Positions 40,498 through 50,367 of a stretch of 64,000 nucleotides of DNA are shown piece after piece. Under the pieces are notes generated by a model. That model worked only from the letters and a program-made list of their open reading frames with translations, was not told where the DNA came from and searched no databases. This DNA is from Pseudodonghicola sp048268305. GTDB taxonomy: Bacteria > Pseudomonadota > Alphaproteobacteria > Rhodobacterales > Rhodobacteraceae. Location of the stretch: assembly GCF_048268305.1 (NCBI RefSeq), contig NZ_JBLWVT010000001.1, forward strand, positions 62,001 to 126,000. The letters are read 5' to 3'. How positions within the stretch are numbered: the first letter of the stretch is position 1; each line of letters begins with the position of its first letter. The translations under genes were made by a program, and so were the position numbers.

Positions 40498-42093
40498 ATG
40501 ACGACGAATTATTTCTATCTTCTGGGCGGCATCGGCATGTTCCTGATGGGCATGGACGCGATGACCCGGGCGCTGAAGGACATGGCGGGGTCGAATCTGC
40601 GGGCGATTCTCGCGCGGTTCACCACCACGCCGCTGCGCGGGGTGATCACCGGGGCGGCGGCGACGGCGCTGGTGCAATCCTCCAGCGCCACCACGGTGAT
40701 GACGGTGGGATTCGTCGGTGCCGGGCTGATCAGCCTGCCGCAGGCGATGGGCATTCTCTTCGGAGCCAATATCGGCACCACCACCAACGGTTGGCTGGTG
40801 TCGCTGCTGGGGATGAAGCTGCAGCTCGGCTCGATCGCGCTGATGGCGCTGTTGCCGGCGGCGCTGCTGGCGCTGCTGGGCCGGGGCAGGCTGGCGCGGG
40901 CGGGGCAGGTGCTGGCCGGGCTCTGCCTGCTGCTCTCGGGGCTCGAACTGATGCAGGGGGCGATGGGATCGGTCACCGATCTGCTGCGGCCCGAGATGCT
41001 GCCGCAACGTGGCGCCCTGGGCATGCTGGCGCTGTTGCTGGTCGGGCTGGTGATGACGGTGATCGTGCAAAGCTCGGGCGCGATGGTGGCGCTTGCCCTG
41101 GTGCTGCTGCAGGGCGGCGCCATCGGGCTGGAGCAGGCGGCGGCGCTGGTGTTGGGGATGAATATCGGCACCACCTTCACCGCGCTTCTGGCCTCGGTCG
41201 GCGGCTCGCGGGTGATGCGGCAGGCGGCGGTGGCCAATCTGGGCTTCAACGTGATCACCTCGGCCCTGGCCTTTCCGTTGCTGCTGATCTTTGCGCCGGT
41301 GCTGTCCGACCTCGCCGGGGTGATCGGGCCGCTCAGCACGTTGCTGACCTTTCACACCGGTTTCAACCTTCTGGGCACGGCGCTGTTCCTGCCGGTGACG
41401 GCGCAGTTCACCGCGCTGATCGAACGGCTGGTCCCCGAGCGCGAGGACGACCGGCTGAGACTCGGTCTCGACAAGGGTCTGTTGTCGGATGCGCGGGCGG
41501 CCATGACGGCGGCGCGGGGTGGGGCGCAGGTGATCGCCGACCGGCTGTTTTCGGCCTTGGCGGCGGCGATGCGCGATGCGCCCGACTATCGGCCGCTTGC
41601 CGCGCTGGCGGCGGCGCTGCCGGCGGCGCTCGACCGGCTGGAGGAGTATCTCGCCGCGATCCGCACCCCCGAGGGCATGGCGCGCGAGGCAGAGGTCTAT
41701 TCCGCCCTGCTGCACGAGGCTGATCACCTGCGTCGCCTGTTGGAGCGCAGCGGGCAGACCGCCTATATCCAGACGTTGTTCGAGGATCGCAGCCTGCATC
41801 GGCCGGCGGTGCTGATGGGGGCGCTTCTGGGCTGCGCCGCCGCCGCCCCGCCGGGCGAGATGGAGGCCGACCGGCTGGCCTGGCTGGAAGAGATCATCGC
41901 CCATCGGGTCGGGCGGCCCCGTCGCGGCCTGCTGCTGGGAGAGCACGCCGGGCTTTATTCGCTGTCGGAGGTCTTTGCGCATACCGATGCGATGCGCTGG
42001 CTGCAGCGCAGCGTGCATCACGCCGCGCGCATCGGTCATTACGACCGGATCGCCCGGCAGGGCCTGCTTCAGGAGACCCTGCCGGAGGACTAG
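40498..42093 (+). CDS. Na+/phosphate cotransporter family protein with PhoU-like tail
   Basis: 531 aa from ATG 40498, with GGGAGAG upstream. The N-terminal half, about residues 1-310, is membrane-embedded and has the two inverted QSSSATT repeats of the NptA/YjbB family: TALVQSSSATTVMTVGFVGA and VIVQSSGAMVALALVLLQGG. FGANIGTTTNG and LGMNIGTTFTALLASVGGS are also present. The C-terminal part is helical and PhoU-like (RLEEYLAAIRTPEGMAREAE). It probably moves phosphate with sodium. It is convergent with leuB (3 bp between stops). Confidence 0.88.
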   Translation: MTTNYFYLLGGIGMFLMGMDAMTRALKDMAGSNLRAILARFTTTPLRGVITGAAATALVQSSSATTVMTVGFVGAGLISLPQAMGILFGANIGTTTNGWLVSLLGMKLQLGSIALMALLPAALLALLGRGRLARAGQVLAGLCLLLSGLELMQGAMGSVTDLLRPEMLPQRGALGMLALLLVGLVMTVIVQSSGAMVALALVLLQGGAIGLEQAAALVLGMNIGTTFTALLASVGGSRVMRQAAVANLGFNVITSALAFPLLLIFAPVLSDLAGVIGPLSTLLTFHTGFNLLGTALFLPVTAQFTALIERLVPEREDDRLRLGLDKGLLSDARAAMTAARGGAQVIADRLFSALAAAMRDAPDYRPLAALAAALPAALDRLEEYLAAIRTPEGMAREAEVYSALLHEADHLRRLLERSGQTAYIQTLFEDRSLHRPAVLMGALLGCAAAAPPGEMEADRLAWLEEIIAHRVGRPRRGLLLGEHAGLYSLSEVFAHTDAMRWLQRSVHHAARIGHYDRIARQGLLQETLPED

Positions 42094-42096
42094 GCC

Positions 42097-43203
42097 TTAG
42101 AGGCTGGCGTCGAGCGCCGCGACGATGGCATCGCCCATTTCGCTGGTCGAGACCGGCTTGACGCCCTCTTCACCCAGCAGGTCGGCGGTACGCAGACCAT
42201 CGGCCAGCACCTTTTCGACCGCCTGTTCCAGCCGGTCGGCTTCGGCGCCCTGATCGAAGCTGTAGCGCAGCGCCATGGCGAAGCTGAGGATACAGGCGAT
42301 CGGGTTGGCCTTGCCCTGGCCGGCGATGTCGGGGGCGGAGCCATGCACCGGCTCGTAGAGCGCTTTCGGCCGGCCATTGGCCATCGGCGCACCGAGCGAG
42401 GCCGAGGGCAGCATGCCAAGCGAACCGGTCAGCATCGCGGCGCAGTCGGACAGGATATCGCCGAACAGGTTGTCGGTGACGATCACGTCGAACTGCTTGG
42501 GCGCGCGGACCAGCTGCATGGCGCAGTTGTCGGCATACATGTGGTTCAGCTCGACATCCGGATAATCCTCGTCGCGAACCTTCTGCACCACCTCGCGCCA
42601 GAGGATGCCGGATTCCATCACGTTGGCCTTCTCGACCGAGGTGACCTTGTTGTTGCGCTTGCGGGCCAGTTCAAAGGCCGAACGCGCGACGCGGTCGATC
42701 TCGCTCTCGGTATAGCGCTGGGTGTTGATGCCGACGCGTTCGTTGCCTTCCTCGAAGATGCCGCGCGGCTCGCCGAAATAGACGCCGGCGGTCAGTTCGC
42801 GCACGATCATCAGGTCGAGCCCGGCCACCACGTCCTTCTTCAGCGAGGAGAAGTCGGCCAGCGCGTCAAAGCACTGGGCGGGGCGCAGGTTGGCGTAGAG
42901 GTCCATTTCCTTGCGCAGGCGCAGCAGGCCGCGTTCGGGCTTCACGCTGAAATCGAGGTTGTCGTATTTCGGGCCGCCCACGGCGCCCAGCAGGACGGCG
43001 TCGACGTCCTGCGCCTTCGCCATGGTCTCGTCCGTCAGCGGCGTACCATGCTTGTCGTAGGCGCAGCCGCCCACCAGATCCATGCTGACATCGAACTTCA
43101 GGCCGCCCTTGGCGCCGTACCAGTCGATGATCTTGATGACTTCCGCCATTACCTCGGGGCCGATGCCGTCACCGGGCAGGATGAGAAGCGAAGGATTGGA
43201 CAT
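42097..43203 (-). CDS. leuB: 3-isopropylmalate dehydrogenase
   Basis: 368 aa. It opens LLILPGDGIGPEVMAEVIKI and contains VLLGAVGGPKYD, the catalytic-loop ELTAGVYFGEPRGIFEEGNE and Mg-binding VTDNLFGDILSDCAAMLTGS. It oxidises and decarboxylates 3-isopropylmalate using NAD+ in leucine synthesis. leuD and leuC are upstream on the same strand at 47327 and 48685, but four unrelated genes lie between, so it is probably separately transcribed. Confidence 0.97.
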   Translation of the reverse strand: MSNPSLLILPGDGIGPEVMAEVIKIIDWYGAKGGLKFDVSMDLVGGCAYDKHGTPLTDETMAKAQDVDAVLLGAVGGPKYDNLDFSVKPERGLLRLRKEMDLYANLRPAQCFDALADFSSLKKDVVAGLDLMIVRELTAGVYFGEPRGIFEEGNERVGINTQRYTESEIDRVARSAFELARKRNNKVTSVEKANVMESGILWREVVQKVRDEDYPDVELNHMYADNCAMQLVRAPKQFDVIVTDNLFGDILSDCAAMLTGSLGMLPSASLGAPMANGRPKALYEPVHGSAPDIAGQGKANPIACILSFAMALRYSFDQGAEADRLEQAVEKVLADGLRTADLLGEEGVKPVSTSEMGDAIVAALDASL

Positions 43204-43308
43204 GCGCAGACTCCTTTACAGATGTTGCGCAAGGGCCTAGCGCGCCGGCAAGACTTGGTCAATAACGCCGGCCTTCGCGACAGGCCCGCAATTGGGGATT
43301 GCCGGTGG

Positions 43309-44208
43309 TTACTGCGCCAGACGGGTGCTGAGCCCGGCGAAGAGCAGTTCCCACACCCGGGCGATGCGCGGGGTGCGACGCATCACGTCGGGGGCGGCCA
43401 GCCAGAACGGCAGCCTGGGCATCGGCAGACCCAGTTCGATTTCCTCGACCAGCGGATCGGCGCGGCCGACGGGGCATTGGGAAAAGCCCAGGCCGCAACC
43501 GGCGCGCACCAGTTCCCAATAGATTGCCTGGTTGTCGCAACGCAGCGCAAAGCTGTCGCGGGTGGCGGCGCTTCCCCGGGCGCGCATGGCGTCGAGGATC
43601 TGAGGATTCTGGTCGAAGCCGACCAGGGCGTGATGCGCCAGATCGCCGGCATCGCGCGGCCGCCCGGCGCGCGCCAGATAGGTCTTTGCCGCGAACAGCC
43701 CCATCGGCACCTCGGCCACCTGGCGGGCGATCAGATCGGGATGGGTGGGCCGATACATGCGCAGGGCGATATCGGCGGCGCGGAACAGCAGGTTTTCACT
43801 GTCGTCGCTGGGGAGCAGGTCGATCTGGATCTCGGGCTCCTCGGCGCGGATCTCGGCCAGGATCGGGGGCAGCAGGTAATGGGCGACAAAGACGCTGGCG
43901 GTGATCCGCACCGTACCTGCCAGCTGCCGCGCCTCGCCCGCCGCGGTCAGGGCGATGGCGGCGATCTCCTCGCGCATCCGGCGGGCATGGGGCAACAGCC
44001 GTGCGCCGGTGGCGCTGGGGGCCAGGCCGCGGGCGTGGCGGTCGAACAGCGTGGCGCCAAGCTGCGCCTCAAGCGCGCGGATGTCGCGGCCAAGACTGGG
44101 CTGGCTGCGTCCCAGCGCCCGCGCCGCGGCCGAGAGCGAGCCAGCCTCGGCCACCGCCAGAAAACTCTGGATCAGTGACCAGTCGGGAGGGGTGTCAGAG
44201 ATATCCAT
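43309..44208 (-). CDS. LysR-family transcriptional regulator
   Basis: 299 aa. The winged HTH is at residues about 9-68: DWSLIQSFLAVAEAGSLSAA then ALGRSQPSLGRDIRALEAQL. The substrate-binding domain, about residues 95-290, follows, and includes PSDDSENLLFRAADIALRMY. It is divergent from the epimerase-like gene at 44306 (97-bp gap), the classical LysR arrangement, so it likely controls that gene. The inducer is unknown. Confidence 0.93.
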   Translation of the reverse strand: MDISDTPPDWSLIQSFLAVAEAGSLSAAARALGRSQPSLGRDIRALEAQLGATLFDRHARGLAPSATGARLLPHARRMREEIAAIALTAAGEARQLAGTVRITASVFVAHYLLPPILAEIRAEEPEIQIDLLPSDDSENLLFRAADIALRMYRPTHPDLIARQVAEVPMGLFAAKTYLARAGRPRDAGDLAHHALVGFDQNPQILDAMRARGSAATRDSFALRCDNQAIYWELVRAGCGLGFSQCPVGRADPLVEEIELGLPMPRLPFWLAAPDVMRRTPRIARVWELLFAGLSTRLAQ

Positions 44209-44305
44209 TCAATTTTGAATACAGGATTGTCGAATCCATGCAATGTTCATGGTATAAAGCGGCGGCTATCTGGGGGGAGACGAGAGCCCAATACAGGAGG
44301 CCGAT

Positions 44306-45178
44306 ATGGCACAGGTGGCATTGATCCTCGGGGCGCATGGCCGGTTCGGCCGCCATGCCGCGCTGACCTTCGCTCATGCGGGCTGGGAGGTACGGCGCTT
44401 CGATCGCAAGGTCGATACGCTGGCCGAGGCCGCGATCGGCGTGGATGTGATCGTCAACGGATGGAACCCGGCCTATCCCGACTGGCCGCGTCTGCTGCCC
44501 GAGTTGACCAATCAGGTCATCGCGGCGGCGCGGCAAAGCGGCGCGACGGTGGTGCTGGCCGGCAATGTCTATGTCTTCGGCCCGACCACGCCCTCGCCCT
44601 GGTCGGAAACCTCGCCCCGGGCGGCGACCAACGAACTCGGCCGGCTGAGGATCGCGATGGAGGCGGCCTATCGCGAGGCCGGGGTGCGGACCATCCTGCT
44701 GCGCGGCGGTGATTTCCTGGATGTCGAAGCTTCGGGCAACTGGTTCGACCGGATGATGATCCCGGCGCTGCATCGTGGCATCTTCACCTATCCCGGCGAT
44801 CCCGAGATCCCGCATGCCTGGGCCTATCTGCCTGACTTCGCCCGCGCGGCCGAGGCCTTGGCGGCCAAGCGGGCCGAATTGCCGGAGTTCTGCGAGGTTC
44901 CCTTTCCCGGCTTTACGCTGAGCGGGGCAGAGATGTGCCGCGCCTTGGGCCATGTGACCGGGCGCCGGCTGACGCTGCGGCCGATGTCCTGGCTGCCCTT
45001 GCGGCTGGCCTCGCCGTTCTGGCCGATGGCGCGGCGGTTGCTTGAGATGCGCTATCTCTGGACCACGCCGCACGCGCTGGACGGCAGCCGCCTTGCCCGC
45101 CTGTTGCCGGAGTTTCAGTTCACCCCGCTGGAGGCGGCGCTGGCCAGCGCCATCCCCTCAGGGTTGGTCCGGCGCTAG
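44306..45178 (+). CDS. NAD(P)-dependent epimerase/dehydratase-like protein
   Basis: 290 aa, extended short-chain dehydrogenase fold. The nucleotide-binding motif at the N-terminus is VALILGAHGRFGRHAALTFA (GxxGxxG-like). LAGNVYVFGP replaces the usual catalytic SSxxVYG region. There is no clear YxxxK, so activity may be altered. It starts after a GGAGG. Its 3' end overlaps the convergent endonuclease-fold gene by 21 bp. It is probably the target of the divergent LysR protein. Confidence 0.8.
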   Translation: MAQVALILGAHGRFGRHAALTFAHAGWEVRRFDRKVDTLAEAAIGVDVIVNGWNPAYPDWPRLLPELTNQVIAAARQSGATVVLAGNVYVFGPTTPSPWSETSPRAATNELGRLRIAMEAAYREAGVRTILLRGGDFLDVEASGNWFDRMMIPALHRGIFTYPGDPEIPHAWAYLPDFARAAEALAAKRAELPEFCEVPFPGFTLSGAEMCRALGHVTGRRLTLRPMSWLPLRLASPFWPMARRLLEMRYLWTTPHALDGSRLARLLPEFQFTPLEAALASAIPSGLVRR

Positions 45179-46168
45179 GTCGACCCAGATCAGCCGGTGA
45201 CGGCTGGCCTTGGGGGCGGGGGCGGACAGCCCGGCGGCCTCGACCCGCCAATCGATGGAGGGCAGGAGGTAATCCACCCTGAGGGGGCCCGACCCGTCGA
45301 ATTCGGCGGTCGGCCGGCCTGGCAGCGGATCGTGCAGCCGGGGATCGGCCAGCAGGCTGCGGATCGCCCGATGCCGGCCAGCGCCCCGCTCAGGATCCAG
45401 ATTGGCGCCGCCGGCGATCACGACATGCCCCGTGGGCGCCGGCCCCAGCGCGCCGTCGAGGTAAAGCTGCCAGAGGCGGATTTCATCGGCGTTGCGCCGC
45501 CCGTTGCGATCCTCCGGCCCGTCGAAGACCGGCGGGCCGGCCTGAAAGGTCAGCAGCGTCAGCCGTGGGCCATCGGGCAGGGCGATGGGGACCGCCCAAT
45601 GGCCGGTCGAGGACAGCCGCTGGGCCGCCTGCGCCGCCTCGGAGGGGAAGGGGGCGCCGTGGGGATGGGTCGGCAGCTCTGCCCCTGGCAGATCGCGCCA
45701 GAGCAGCGGGGTGAAATCCCGCACCTCCTGCCTCAGGATCGGAAACCGCGACAGCACCGCAATGCCGCCCTGGCCGGTGAAGCGGCCCCAGCCCTGGGCG
45801 TCGCCCGGTCCGCCCGGACGCCCATCCCCGTCGAGGTCGAGCCCGCTGTCCTGTCCGCTGTTGGGTCGCAGCGCCAGTCGATAGGGATATTCAACGCCCG
45901 CCTTTGCCAGACGATCGGCGAGGGCGGTCAGCGCCCGCGCTTCCAGATCCCAGTCGATCCCCTGCAGGGCGAGGATGTCCGGCCGCGCGTTTGCGATCAC
46001 CTCGATCACCGCCGCGACCTGAAGGTCTTTGTCATGCTGCAGATCGCGCAGCAGCAGGCCCGGCCCCTTGCGGGACAATTCGGCGTTGAAGCTCGCCACC
46101 CGGATCGGGTCGGCAAACAGCGGTGCGGCGAGGGACAGGCAGAGCAGAAGGGCGGCAAGCCCTCTCAT
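45158..46168 (-). CDS. Secreted endonuclease/exonuclease/phosphatase-fold protein
   Basis: 336 aa with a signal peptide (GLAALLLCLSLAAPLFA|DP). The EEP fold is seen in RVASFNAELSRKGPG, ARPDILALQGIDWD and SRHRLIWVDLAP. Several catalytic positions look altered: LQG where LQE is usual, AGGANLDP where AGDxNxDP is usual, and SRH where SDH is usual. It has an Asp-rich LDLDGDGRPGGPGDAQG segment that could bind calcium. ATGA overlap with the upstream membrane-protein gene indicates coupling. Enzyme activity is doubtful. Confidence 0.8.
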   Translation of the reverse strand: MRGLAALLLCLSLAAPLFADPIRVASFNAELSRKGPGLLLRDLQHDKDLQVAAVIEVIANARPDILALQGIDWDLEARALTALADRLAKAGVEYPYRLALRPNSGQDSGLDLDGDGRPGGPGDAQGWGRFTGQGGIAVLSRFPILRQEVRDFTPLLWRDLPGAELPTHPHGAPFPSEAAQAAQRLSSTGHWAVPIALPDGPRLTLLTFQAGPPVFDGPEDRNGRRNADEIRLWQLYLDGALGPAPTGHVVIAGGANLDPERGAGRHRAIRSLLADPRLHDPLPGRPTAEFDGSGPLRVDYLLPSIDWRVEAAGLSAPAPKASRHRLIWVDLAPDQP

Positions 46169-46989
46169 GCCGCCTGGGCGGCGTCGGCATCCGCATAGGC
46201 GCGCCGCCGTTTCTGTGCGATCAACCCGGCGATCCGCATCAGGGCGATGCCGCGCATGATCATGCTGGCAGGCAGAAAGGCCCAGGCGCTGATCAGCCAG
46301 ATCATCGTCTGCGGTTCAGTAAAGGGCAGCGGCTGGATCAGTGCCGAGGACAGCTTGATCAGCGCCGGGATCGCGAAGGGCAGCAGGATGCCAAGCACGG
46401 TGTTGATCTGCCCGTCACGCTGCAGCCGGTGCACCACGTCGCCCCCCGCTGTCGGGTCGAACAGCGGCAGATTGGTCCAGACGTTGAAGGCGCCATGCGC
46501 CACCGGCCAGCCAAAGCCACGCACCGCCAGCAGAAAGGCCGCGACAGTCAGCAGCGCGATGACATAGCTGAGCCCCGCGGCGGTCCGCAGCGTCTCTACC
46601 GTCGCCGCTGAGGCGTCCGGGGGCAGCATCAGCACCGCCAGCCGCACCGGCGAATAGGGGAAATCGGTCCAGTGCCCCAGAAGCCCGCCGAGCCCGCTGA
46701 CCAGCGCGGTCAGATGTGTCGGCTCGATCCGCTGCTTGGCGATCAGCGTCAGCGCCAGCACCGTGACCAGCAGCGCCACATAGCGCAGCCGGTTCAGCGG
46801 CGGGGCGCTGCGGAATTCGACGATGCTGGGATAGGAGGAATTATATTCGGCGAAGGTCAGAAGCGCGGCCACCAGCGCCAGCAGCGTCGCGATCTCGGGC
46901 GCGCTCACGGGCAGCAGCAGTGACGGAAACGCCACCACCAAAGCCACGAGCAACCCACGCAGGGCCGCGCCTGTGAAGCGTGCTAACAC
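46165..46989 (-). CDS. Polytopic membrane protein, unknown function
   Basis: 274 aa with about six hydrophobic segments, such as LLVALVVAFPSLLLPVSAPE, YVALLVTVLALTLIAKQR and YVIALLTVAAFLLAVRGFG. No recognisable transporter or enzyme motif. The C-terminus is basic then Asp/Ala-rich and probably cytosolic. It overlaps the EEP-fold gene by 4 bp (ATGA), so the two secreted or membrane proteins are translated together. Confidence 0.75.
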   Translation of the reverse strand: MLARFTGAALRGLLVALVVAFPSLLLPVSAPEIATLLALVAALLTFAEYNSSYPSIVEFRSAPPLNRLRYVALLVTVLALTLIAKQRIEPTHLTALVSGLGGLLGHWTDFPYSPVRLAVLMLPPDASAATVETLRTAAGLSYVIALLTVAAFLLAVRGFGWPVAHGAFNVWTNLPLFDPTAGGDVVHRLQRDGQINTVLGILLPFAIPALIKLSSALIQPLPFTEPQTMIWLISAWAFLPASMIMRGIALMRIAGLIAQKRRRAYADADAAQAA

Positions 46990-47326
46990 CGTTCGATCCC
47001 TTCAAACCGGACAGGCCCGATTCTTTGCCGGGCCCTTGTTCCAACTTGATGCCGCCCGAGTGGGGCGGATTGCCTCATTTATGCCATATTTGTGTCGAGA
47101 TTTCGCCATGGGCTCAAGCGCGCATCGGGCAAAAGGCTGAATTCGCAGCGAAAAGGCGCGGGAACTGGTGCCTTCTTGCATCAACTTGCCGGCCGGATCG
47201 CATTATCCCACGGTCAATTCCACCATGTCTGGTGGGTCAATGCCGGTTTCTCTACCTTAGGGAGAGATGCAAAACGGGCGGCTGTGCGCCAGCCGCCCGC
47301 TTGCCGGTCATCCGGTCAGAGACTGC
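46990..47326. other. Intergenic region, membrane protein to leuD
   Basis: 337 bp with no convincing gene. Small minus-strand frames here lack good starts or conserved features. It contains the leuD terminator at 47275-47299 and presumably the promoter of the 46165-46989 operon. Base composition is less GC-rich near 47090-47260. Confidence 0.5.
47275..47299 (-). terminator. leuD terminator
   Basis: On the minus strand, CGGGCGGCT pairs with AGCCGCCCG (9 bp, 7-nt loop) and is followed by TTTTGC. It lies 28 bp downstream of the leuD stop. A good intrinsic terminator. Confidence 0.8.
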
Positions 47327-47932
47327 TCAGACCCAGGGGCGCTCGATCGCGGCCTTGGATTCGAAGGAGGCGATTTCCGAGGCTTTCGCCATGGTCAGGC
47401 CGATATCGTCCAGCCCTTCCAGCAGGCAATGCTTCTTGAACGCGTCGACTTGGAAGGGGATCACCTCACCGTCCGAGGTGGTGATCTCCTGCTTTTCCAG
47501 ATCGACGGTCATCCGGGCGTTTTCGCCCTTTTCGGCGTCTTTCATCAGCAGGTCGACCTGCTCCTGCGGCAGGGCGATCGGCAGGATGCCGTTCTTGAAG
47601 CAGTTGTTGAAGAAGATGTCGGCAAAGCTGGGGGCGATGACGCAGCGGATGCCGAAATCCTTGATCGCCCAGGGCGCGTGTTCGCGCGAGGAGCCGCAGC
47701 CGAAATTATCGCCGGAGACCAGGATTTCCGCGTTGCGATAGGCCGGCTTGTTCAGCACGAAATCGGGCTTTTCGCTGCCGTCGTCGTTATAGCGCATCTC
47801 GTCGAACAGGTTCACGCCCAGGCCGGAGCGTTTGATGGTCTTCAGAAACTGCTTGGGAATGATCATGTCGGTGTCGACGTTGATCAGCGGCAGGGGCGCG
47901 GCAACGCCGGTGAGTTTTTCGAACTTGTCCAT
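47327..47932 (-). CDS. leuD: 3-isopropylmalate dehydratase small subunit
   Basis: 201 aa from ATG 47932, giving MDKFEKLTGVAAPLPLINVD; the open frame continues upstream to 48061 but without homology. DTDMIIPKQFLKTIKRSGLG and NFGCGSSREHAPWAIKDFGI are LeuD signatures. It pairs with LeuC to isomerise 2- to 3-isopropylmalate. It follows hdeD and leuC on the minus strand. Confidence 0.96.
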   Translation of the reverse strand: MDKFEKLTGVAAPLPLINVDTDMIIPKQFLKTIKRSGLGVNLFDEMRYNDDGSEKPDFVLNKPAYRNAEILVSGDNFGCGSSREHAPWAIKDFGIRCVIAPSFADIFFNNCFKNGILPIALPQEQVDLLMKDAEKGENARMTVDLEKQEITTSDGEVIPFQVDAFKKHCLLEGLDDIGLTMAKASEIASFESKAAIERPWV

Positions 47933-48041
47933 GAAGCTCTCCATATGCGGGGCCCCCGAAGGGGCGTGGCCCGCGGGCGGGCCAGGGATGAAAGGGACGG
48001 GGCGCGCGCGCTGGGGCGCCCCGATGGTCCGTCTGGCGCGG

Positions 48042-48566
48042 TCAGAGACGGCGGCCGGCACTGCGGATGAACAGCGCCAGCGCGACCAGACCGGCGCCGT
48101 TGAACAGAAGCTCGATGCCCAGAAGGATGCCCAGAAGCTGGACCGAGACGAGAGAGAAGTTCACCGCGATATAGGCGGCGAGCAGGATGGTGAGCGCGCC
48201 GGACAGCAGCATCGGCCAGAAATAGGCGGTCTGCCGCATCATCCAGGCGAAACTGAGCCGCAGGATGCCGCCGGCGGCCAGCAGGATCAGCACCAGCATC
48301 GCCAGCGAAATCGCCCCTTCCAGCGGGTTCGACAGGAAGGAGAAGCCCAGGAAGGCCATCAGAAGCCCTATCAGCACCGCGACGATGCGGTTGCCGATCG
48401 AGCTGCCAGAAAGGCCCGCGATGGTCTGGATGACGCCGATGATCAGGAACAGCGCCCCGGTGATCGTCGTCACCGCCAGCGAGGCCGCCAGCGTGTTCGC
48501 CAGTGCGAAGACACCAAAGGCCAGAGACAGCAGGCCCAGCAGCAGCCATTTCACCCAATCGCTCAT
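48042..48566 (-). CDS. HdeD-family membrane protein (DUF308)
   Basis: 174 aa with six short hydrophobic helices in DUF308 repeats (WLLLGLLSLAFGVFALANTL, TGALFLIIGVIQTIAGLSG, AMLVLILLAAGGILRLSF). In E. coli HdeD is linked to acid resistance; the role here is not known. It lies between leuC and leuD on the same strand, so it appears to be carried in the leu operon, a gene order seen in related bacteria. Confidence 0.88.
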   Translation of the reverse strand: MSDWVKWLLLGLLSLAFGVFALANTLAASLAVTTITGALFLIIGVIQTIAGLSGSSIGNRIVAVLIGLLMAFLGFSFLSNPLEGAISLAMLVLILLAAGGILRLSFAWMMRQTAYFWPMLLSGALTILLAAYIAVNFSLVSVQLLGILLGIELLFNGAGLVALALFIRSAGRRL

Positions 48567-48654
48567 ATCGAAAACTCCTGTTCAGGTTGTGTTGGAGGCT
48601 GACATTATTCCCCAACCCTGTAAAGCGCGGTTAACCCGCGCCGCGGGGTCGGAC

Positions 48655-48675
48655 GGCCCTGCCCGGGGCAGGGCC
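48655..48675 (-). terminator. Hairpin downstream of leuC
   Basis: GGCCCTGCC / GGCAGGGCC, a 9-bp perfect stem with a 3-nt loop, 10 bp after the leuC stop on the minus strand and before hdeD. There is no T-tract; it may attenuate or process the transcript between leuC and hdeD-leuD. Confidence 0.5.
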
Positions 48676-48684
48676 TTCCGGGGG

Positions 48685-50088
<1,404 letters not shown>

Positions 50089-50148
50089 CTGTCCTCTCCC
50101 GTTCTTGCTGTCTTGCTACTGGATTGGCGTGCGCGGGCTGGCGGCCGC

Positions 50149-50247
50149 TTATAGGCGGGCCAGAACGGTGCGGGCAGCCCCAAAGAACCGTTCGCGCAGA
50201 CGCGCGCGGTCCTGAAGATCGAAATAGGGGGCGGTTTCCGGTGTCAT
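50149..50247 (-). CDS. Possible 32-aa small protein upstream of leuC
   Basis: ATG 50247 to a stop at 50149, translated MTPETAPYFDLQDRARLRER and FFGAARTVLARL. It lies in the leuC-mscS divergent gap, 60 bp before leuC. The amphipathic basic helix looks coding, but leucine is not specially enriched (four of 32) and there is no clear attenuator hairpin, so a leu leader peptide is not supported. The ribosome binding site is weak. Confidence 0.3.
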   Translation of the reverse strand: MTPETAPYFDLQDRARLRERFFGAARTVLARL

Positions 50248-50367
50248 GCCCGATGAGATACTCCCGCGCGGGTCCGCAATCAAGGAGGGAAACCGTTCGG
50301 GGCCGGGCAACGGGAGGCTTGCCAAGCGCGCGCCGCCCGGTCCACCCTGCCGGGGAGGAGGGCCGCG

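Noticed and set aside
50149..50247. leu attenuator leader peptide
   Set aside because: Only four Leu in 32 residues, not clustered, and no alternative hairpins typical of attenuation.
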